9,377 nt of DNA, taken from NCBI GenBank assembly GCA_018714725.1, contig DVMZ01000088.1:1-9377 (forward strand), given 5' to 3'. Shown one piece after another: positions 6,298 through 9,377 of this stretch. The stretch is from Candidatus Scatosoma pullistercoris (lineage in GTDB: Bacteria; Bacillota; Clostridia; Christensenellales; Borkfalkiaceae). The stretch's first letter is position 1. Each line of letters opens with the position of its first letter. The position numbers were made by a program, and so were the translations under genes. The notes beneath the pieces were generated by a model. It saw nothing but the letters and a program-made list of their open reading frames with translations. It had not been told where the DNA came from and did not search any database.

Positions 6298-6546
6298 ATG
6301 GAAAAGTTTGCGATCGGGCTGATGCTCGGTGCAATCGGCGGCGCACTGGTCGCGGCGAACAGCTGTAAAATGCGCATGCTGGTCAGAAAAGGTCAGGAAG
6401 AAATCAAACAGCGTCTCGACGAGATGATGAATGAAAAATTGAAGGAACTGGAAAAGGGCGGCAATCTGTTCTCTTCCGATCCGGAAAAAAAGACGGAGTC
6501 GGAAGACTCGGACAAGACGGAAAAGAGTAAGGAACGGAAGAAATAA
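6298..6546 (+). CDS. Small YtxH-like membrane-anchored coiled-coil protein
   Basis: The 82-residue product has one glycine/alanine-rich hydrophobic segment (residues 4-20, FAIGLMLGAIGGALVAA), a short basic stretch (24-31), a charged helix likely to form a coiled coil (32-53), and a disordered Lys/Glu/Ser tail. This layout is that of YtxH-type small stress-linked proteins of Bacillota, but the resemblance is by composition and is not diagnostic. ATG 6298 is chosen because GGGAGG (6284-6289) lies 8 nt upstream. The in-frame ATG at 6247 would add 17 residues that cover this ribosome site and break the N-terminal anchor pattern. I see no convincing promoter in the 107 nt before it, so it may be co-transcribed with the SANT-repeat gene. 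A strong terminator follows at once. Confidence 0.75.
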   Translation: MEKFAIGLMLGAIGGALVAANSCKMRMLVRKGQEEIKQRLDEMMNEKLKELEKGGNLFSSDPEKKTESEDSDKTEKSKERKK

Positions 6547-6564
6547 ACATTGCCTTTTTCAAGG

Positions 6565-6598
6565 AAAATTCCGCGGCGGTTTTCGCCGCGGAATTTTT
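6565..6598 (+). terminator. Rho-independent terminator after the YtxH-like gene
   Basis: AAAATTCCGCGGCG (6565-6578) pairs perfectly with 6584-6597 over 14 bp around a 5-nt loop (GTTTT), with a run of five T (6594-6598) at the 3' side. It begins 18 nt after the stop at 6546. The A-run on the left arm makes it potentially bidirectional. Confidence 0.9.
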
Positions 6599-6868
6599 CG
6601 TGCCGGGTCGCTTTAAGCAAGCCGGAAAAGCGGGAAAACGGGGGGGAACCCGCAAAGAACGAAAAAAAAGCGGACAAGCAGCAAAGAATAAATAAATAGA
6701 CAAGCCGGTAAGCGGGCGGGGTGCGTTTCCCGTGTCCCGAAGATCGGGCTTCGCTCTCCGAAGGAGACGAAAGGAGGGCGGGAAGGCAAAGGCGGGCGGC
6801 AGGGGAGTCAAGACGACGTGAAAAGACAAAAAGTGCGCGGGAAATCGAAAAAAGTTCCGCCAAAACGA
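6599..6868. other. Purine-rich intergenic stretch, no gene seen
   Basis: About 270 nt between the terminator and the ruvX promoter are strongly biased to A and G on the plus strand. An open frame from 6721 runs through it into ruvX, but its translation is a low-complexity Arg/Glu/Lys string with no ribosome site and contains the promoter, so I do not accept it as an N-terminal extension. Small hairpins such as CCCGA/TCGGG (6736-6748) and TCTCC/GGAGA near 6755-6767 are too short to name. Long minus-strand frames here are Pro/Ser/Phe-rich shadows of the purine bias. Confidence 0.55.
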
Positions 6869-6897
6869 TAGACGGAAGAAAAGATTTATGGTATAAT
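6869..6897 (+). promoter_or_regulatory. Extended -10 promoter of ruvX, probably giving a leaderless transcript
   Basis: TATAAT (6892-6897) is preceded by TGG (6889-6891), a perfect extended -10 element. TAGACG (6869-6874), four of six to consensus, lies 17 nt upstream. Only six bases separate the -10 box from the ATG at 6904, so the expected transcription start falls at or within two bases of the start codon. No Shine-Dalgarno is found between the promoter and the ATG, which agrees with a leaderless message. Confidence 0.7.
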
Positions 6898-6903
6898 ATC
6901 GGC

Positions 6904-7710
6904 ATGATGAAACGGGCGATAGCTTTCGATATAGGCGACAGGCGCATCGGCGTCGCGGTCAGCGATCCGTTCAACGAATATGCGATTCCGTGCGAGACGT
7001 ATTTCCGCACCCGCAGTTTTGACGGGGACGTGGCGGCGATTGCGAAAATCGCGCGGGACAAGGGCGCGGACGTCATCGTGTGCGGACTGCCTCTCAACGC
7101 CGACGGCACGGAGAGCGTTCAGACCGAAAAGACCCGCCGGTTTATCGGGGCGCTGGAAACGCTTGTCGGCCGGCCCGTGGAGCGGGAGGACGAACGCTTT
7201 ACCACCGTTCAGGCGCGCGAGACGCAGATGGCGGGCGGCGTGAAGCGGGACCGCAGGAAACAGACGGTGGATTCGATCGCGGCGTCCTATATACTGGAAA
7301 GTTATCTTTCCCGCGTCAAAAAGGCGGAAAAGGAACGGACAATAAACGGAGGAGAGCCGCTCGGCGGCGAAAGGAAAACCATGGATCAACGCAATCTGAC
7401 GGAAGACGAAGAATACGAAGACAATATCATCGAACTGGAAGACGACGAGGGAAATACGGAGCGGTATCTGCACATCGGAACGATCGAATACCGCGGTCAG
7501 TGGTATTGCTTTTTCCAGAAAGCCGAACCCGAAAGCGAAGAGGAAGAGGACGAAGTGGTGGAGTTCCTTTTGGAAGGCGAAGGGGAGGACCAGCGGTTGG
7601 TGCCGTTGGAGGACGAAGCGCTCATGGACGAGGTCTTTGCGGAATTCTGCAATCAGTACGAACAGTACGAGGACAGCGAAGACGCCATGAGACTGGAAAA
7701 AGAAGATTGA
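6904..7710 (+). CDS. ruvX: RuvX/YqgF Holliday junction resolvase fused in frame to a DUF1292 domain
   Basis: The open frame codes 268 residues. Residues 1-138 are RuvX/YqgF, an RNase H-fold nuclease family assigned to Holliday junction resolution and, in E. coli, pre-16S rRNA processing. Visible motifs are FDIGDRRIGVAVSD (8-21, metal-binding D9), CGLPLNADG (60-68), EDERFTT (95-101) and TVDSIAASYILESYL (121-135, D123). A linker of about 20 residues (139-159) then leads to M160 and a DUF1292 (YrzB/UPF0473-type) domain at about 174-254, rich in Glu and Asp (NIIELEDDEGNTERYLHIGT, then YRGQWYCFFQ). In many Bacillota these are two adjacent genes; here no stop separates them. The start at ATG 6904 (or 6907) matches the family N-terminus; the frame upstream is promoter and non-coding. 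A UAA in the +1 frame at 7343-7345 and an internal ribosome site before 7381 suggest recent or artefactual joining, and DUF1292 may also be made alone. Confidence 0.88.
   Translation: MMKRAIAFDIGDRRIGVAVSDPFNEYAIPCETYFRTRSFDGDVAAIAKIARDKGADVIVCGLPLNADGTESVQTEKTRRFIGALETLVGRPVEREDERFTTVQARETQMAGGVKRDRRKQTVDSIAASYILESYLSRVKKAEKERTINGGEPLGGERKTMDQRNLTEDEEYEDNIIELEDDEGNTERYLHIGTIEYRGQWYCFFQKAEPESEEEEDEVVEFLLEGEGEDQRLVPLEDEALMDEVFAEFCNQYEQYEDSEDAMRLEKED
7371..7375 (+). promoter_or_regulatory. Internal ribosome binding site for a separate DUF1292 product
   Basis: AAGGA lies 5 nt before the in-frame ATG at 7381, which begins the DUF1292 domain. A second SD-like GGAGGA at 7348-7353 is 27 nt from that ATG, too far to serve it. 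The first site makes internal initiation plausible whether or not the fused frame is real. Confidence 0.45.
7381..7710 (+). CDS. DUF1292 (YrzB-type) protein, alternative product from internal start
   Basis: This is the C-terminal part of the RuvX fusion frame read from ATG 7381: 109 residues, the usual size of a stand-alone DUF1292 protein. It is highly acidic, with runs such as ESEEEEDEVVEF, and has the family pattern of an I-x-L-x-DDEG strand, a short aromatic hairpin, an acidic loop, a Val/Leu-rich strand and a C-terminal helix (ALMDEVFAEFCNQYE). The function of the family is unknown to me; its genes commonly follow ruvX in Bacillota. AAGGA 5 nt upstream supports independent initiation. 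If the in-frame junction is a sequencing or assembly slip, this is a normal separate gene; if not, it is the tail of a fusion that may also be made on its own. Confidence 0.5.
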   Translation: MDQRNLTEDEEYEDNIIELEDDEGNTERYLHIGTIEYRGQWYCFFQKAEPESEEEEDEVVEFLLEGEGEDQRLVPLEDEALMDEVFAEFCNQYEQYEDSEDAMRLEKED

Positions 7711-7738
7711 ACCCGGGCTTGCCGGGATTGAATCCGGG
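7705..7738. repeat. Short imperfect direct repeat across the DUF1292 stop
   Basis: GATTGAACCCGGG (7705-7717) and GATTGAATCCGGG (7726-7738) differ at one base and are 21 nt apart; the first copy contains the stop codon. GAATCC appears once more just after (7742-7747). It may be a small tandem duplication and has no evident function. Confidence 0.5.
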
Positions 7739-7763
7739 ACCGAATCCGACTGTCGGCATATTG

Positions 7764-7806
7764 AACAGCCGTTTCTCCGCCATCTGACGAAGAAACGGCT
7801 GTTTTT
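7764..7806 (+). terminator. Rho-independent terminator after ruvX-DUF1292
   Basis: AACAGCCGTTTCT (7764-7776) pairs perfectly with 7791-7803 over 13 bp, with a 14-nt loop and five T (7802-7806). It lies about 55 nt after the stop at 7710 and separates this unit from the DUF1538 gene. The loop is longer than usual. Confidence 0.85.
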
Positions 7807-7874
7807 CAAAATCGTCGCGGTCGGCGCGGGGAAAGGGAAGAACGCGGGCGGACCGCGGAAAGGGAAATCGGACC

Positions 7875-9377
7875 ATGAAAAGAGAAAAAGGCAAAGAACG
7901 GCGCAGCGGCATGGCCGACGCGCTCAAAGAAAAGCTGGGAGAAGCGTTCCGCGCGGTGTTTCCCATCGCCCTGATCGTGCTGGGGCTTTCGCTGACGCTG
8001 ACCCCCCTGGAATCGGGCACCTTTCTGCTGTTTGCGATCGGGGTGGTGCTGCTCATCGCGGGCACGGCCGTGTTCACGCTGGGCGCGGATATGTCGATGC
8101 TGGTCATCGGGCAGAAAGTGGGTTCCGCGCTCACCCGGAGCAAAAAGATCTGGCTGATCGCATTCGTGAGCTTTGTGATCGGCGTCATCGTCACGATCGC
8201 GGAGCCCGATTTACAGATTCTCGCGCAACAGGTGCCCGACATCGAGAATACCGTGATGATTGTCAGCGTCTCCGTCGGCGTGGGCGTTTTTCTCGCCGTG
8301 GCGATGCTCCGCATCGTGTTCGGAATCAGTCTGCCTGTATTGCTCGGCGTCTGTTATGTCGCGTTGTTTGCCGTCGCGCTCCTGTTCGTGCCGCAGAGTT
8401 TCTGGGCCATTTCTTTCGACGCGGGCGGCGTCACCACGGGGCCGGTTACCGTGCCGTTTATCATGTCCCTGGGCGTCGGCGTCGCGGCCGTCCGGAGCGA
8501 CAGAAAGAGCGGGGACGACAGCTTCGGCCTGGTGGCGCTGGGCAGCGTGGGGCCCGTCCTCGCGGTGCTGGTGCTCGGCATTGTCTATAAGGCGGAAGGC
8601 GGGGAGTATGCCGTGGAGGAGATCGTCATTCCCGGGACCACGCAGGACGCGTTTCTCGCGTACGGAAGGGGATTGGGGGAATATGCGCTGGAAGTGCTGC
8701 GCGCCCTTTCTCCCATCGCGGCCTTCTTTGTGCTCTTTCAGCTGTTTACGCGGACTTTTTCCCGCCGTCAGCTCATCAAGGTGATCATCGGAATCGTCTA
8801 TACCTTTGCGGGCCTGACTCTTTTCCTGACAGGCGCAAACGTCGGGTTCATGCCGGTCGGCAGGAAGATCGGCAGCGTGCTCGCTGGGATAAACAACGGC
8901 TGGCCGCTCATTCCCGTGGGGATGCTGCTCGGCTACTTCGTGGTCTCCGCCGAGCCCGCCGTGTATGTGCTCAACAAACAGGTGGAACACATGTCCGCGG
9001 GCGCGGTCACTTCTTCCGCGATGAAAAAGGGACTTTGCATCGGCGTCTGCGCGGCGCTGGGCTTTGCGATGCTCCGGATTGTGGCGGGATTCAACGTCAT
9101 GTGGCTGCTCGTGCCCGGCTATGCGGCCGCCCTGCTGTTGATGCCGTTTACGCCCCGGTTGTTCACGGGGATCGCGTTCGACTCGGGCGGGGTCGCCAGC
9201 GGCGCGATGGTCTCGACCTTCGTCCTGCCTATGGCGATCGGCGCCTGCGCGGTGATCGCTCCCGCCGAGATCATGACTCTGGCGTTCGGGTGCGTGGCGC
9301 TGGTGGCGTTGGCGCCGCTGATCACCATTCAGGTGCTCGGGATCCATTACCGGCACAAGACGGCTACCTACAAAAAG
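7875..9377 (+). CDS. Double-domain DUF1538 membrane transporter (3' end cut by window)
   Basis: The frame is open from ATG 7875 to the window edge, 501 residues without a stop, and the C-terminus is probably near because the last residues are hydrophilic (HYRHKTATYKK). It is a polytopic membrane protein built of two homologous DUF1538 halves about 250 residues apart. Paired motifs are LGADMSMLVIGQKVGSAL (69-86) with TGANVGFMPVGRKIGSVL (319-336), AEP at 109 and 359 followed by LQILAQQV or VYVLNKQV, and FDAGGVTTG (181-189) with FDSGGVASG (435-443). I recall DUF1538 proteins (UmpA/UmpB) reported as sodium/proton-type antiporters when encoded as a pair; ion transport by this fused form is inferred. 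ATG 7875 follows AAAGGG at 10 nt. The alternative ATG at 7911 would remove 12 basic residues. A terminator lies upstream and no clear promoter was found in the gap. Confidence 0.88.
   Translation, partial: MKREKGKERRSGMADALKEKLGEAFRAVFPIALIVLGLSLTLTPLESGTFLLFAIGVVLLIAGTAVFTLGADMSMLVIGQKVGSALTRSKKIWLIAFVSFVIGVIVTIAEPDLQILAQQVPDIENTVMIVSVSVGVGVFLAVAMLRIVFGISLPVLLGVCYVALFAVALLFVPQSFWAISFDAGGVTTGPVTVPFIMSLGVGVAAVRSDRKSGDDSFGLVALGSVGPVLAVLVLGIVYKAEGGEYAVEEIVIPGTTQDAFLAYGRGLGEYALEVLRALSPIAAFFVLFQLFTRTFSRRQLIKVIIGIVYTFAGLTLFLTGANVGFMPVGRKIGSVLAGINNGWPLIPVGMLLGYFVVSAEPAVYVLNKQVEHMSAGAVTSSAMKKGLCIGVCAALGFAMLRIVAGFNVMWLLVPGYAAALLLMPFTPRLFTGIAFDSGGVASGAMVSTFVLPMAIGACAVIAPAEIMTLAFGCVALVALAPLITIQVLGIHYRHKTATYKK

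Noticed and set aside
6721..6903. N-terminal extension of RuvX from ATG 6721
   Set aside because: The 61 extra residues are low-complexity Arg/Glu/Lys, no ribosome site precedes 6721, the extension contains the ruvX promoter, and RuvX family proteins start at the MMKRAIAFDIG segment.
8211..9356. 381-residue frame on the minus strand
   Set aside because: It is the complement of the DUF1538 gene; its translation is rich in His, Arg, Asp and Gln, typical of an antisense shadow of a GC-rich membrane-protein gene.

Overview
The window looks like chromosomal DNA of a low-to-mid-GC Gram-positive bacterium of the Bacillota, most likely a Clostridia-type gut lineage. The supports are a ruvX gene followed directly by a DUF1292 (YrzB-type) sequence as in many Bacillota, a small YtxH-like coiled-coil protein, a short pssA-psd pair of clostridial type, strong Shine-Dalgarno sites (GGGAGG, GGAAGG) and sigma-A-like promoters with 17-nt spacers. 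I see no phage, insertion sequence, CRISPR, tRNA or rRNA signature. The window appears to be ordinary housekeeping and accessory chromosome with a few unusual points.

Layout. Positions 1-423 hold the 3' end of an uncharacterised membrane protein, followed by a probable terminator. Positions 744-3386 are a tight three-gene phospholipid operon behind a perfect TTGACA-N17-TATAAT promoter: a YbhN/LPG-synthase-TM-type integral membrane protein, phosphatidylserine synthase (pssA) and phosphatidylserine decarboxylase (psd), with overlapping ends. Together they would make phosphatidylethanolamine from CDP-diacylglycerol and serine; the first protein may move a lipid across the membrane (inference). 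A separately promoted lipoprotein with a degenerate cyclophilin fold follows (3496-4368) and ends in a strong terminator. An unrecognised gene on the minus strand (4592-5497) converges on it.

Positions 5582-6546 carry a protein with two Myb/SANT-like repeats plus a leucine-zipper tail, and a small YtxH-like membrane-anchored protein ending in a terminator. A purine-rich stretch of about 300 nt with no convincing gene separates these from ruvX.

ruvX (from 6904) has an extended -10 promoter placed so that its transcript would begin at or next to the ATG. It reads in frame, without a stop, into a DUF1292 domain (to 7710). This is either a real fusion or a one-base artefact, since a UAA lies one frame away at the junction. 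After another terminator, a double-domain DUF1538 membrane transporter (7875 onward) runs off the right edge.

The points most worth a second look are the RuvX-DUF1292 fusion with possible leaderless expression, the flippase-like gene leading the PE operon, the TTTCCGAA repeats around its promoter, the cyclophilin lacking the catalytic arginine, and the tandem SANT-repeat/leucine-zipper protein. No completely new system is evident.
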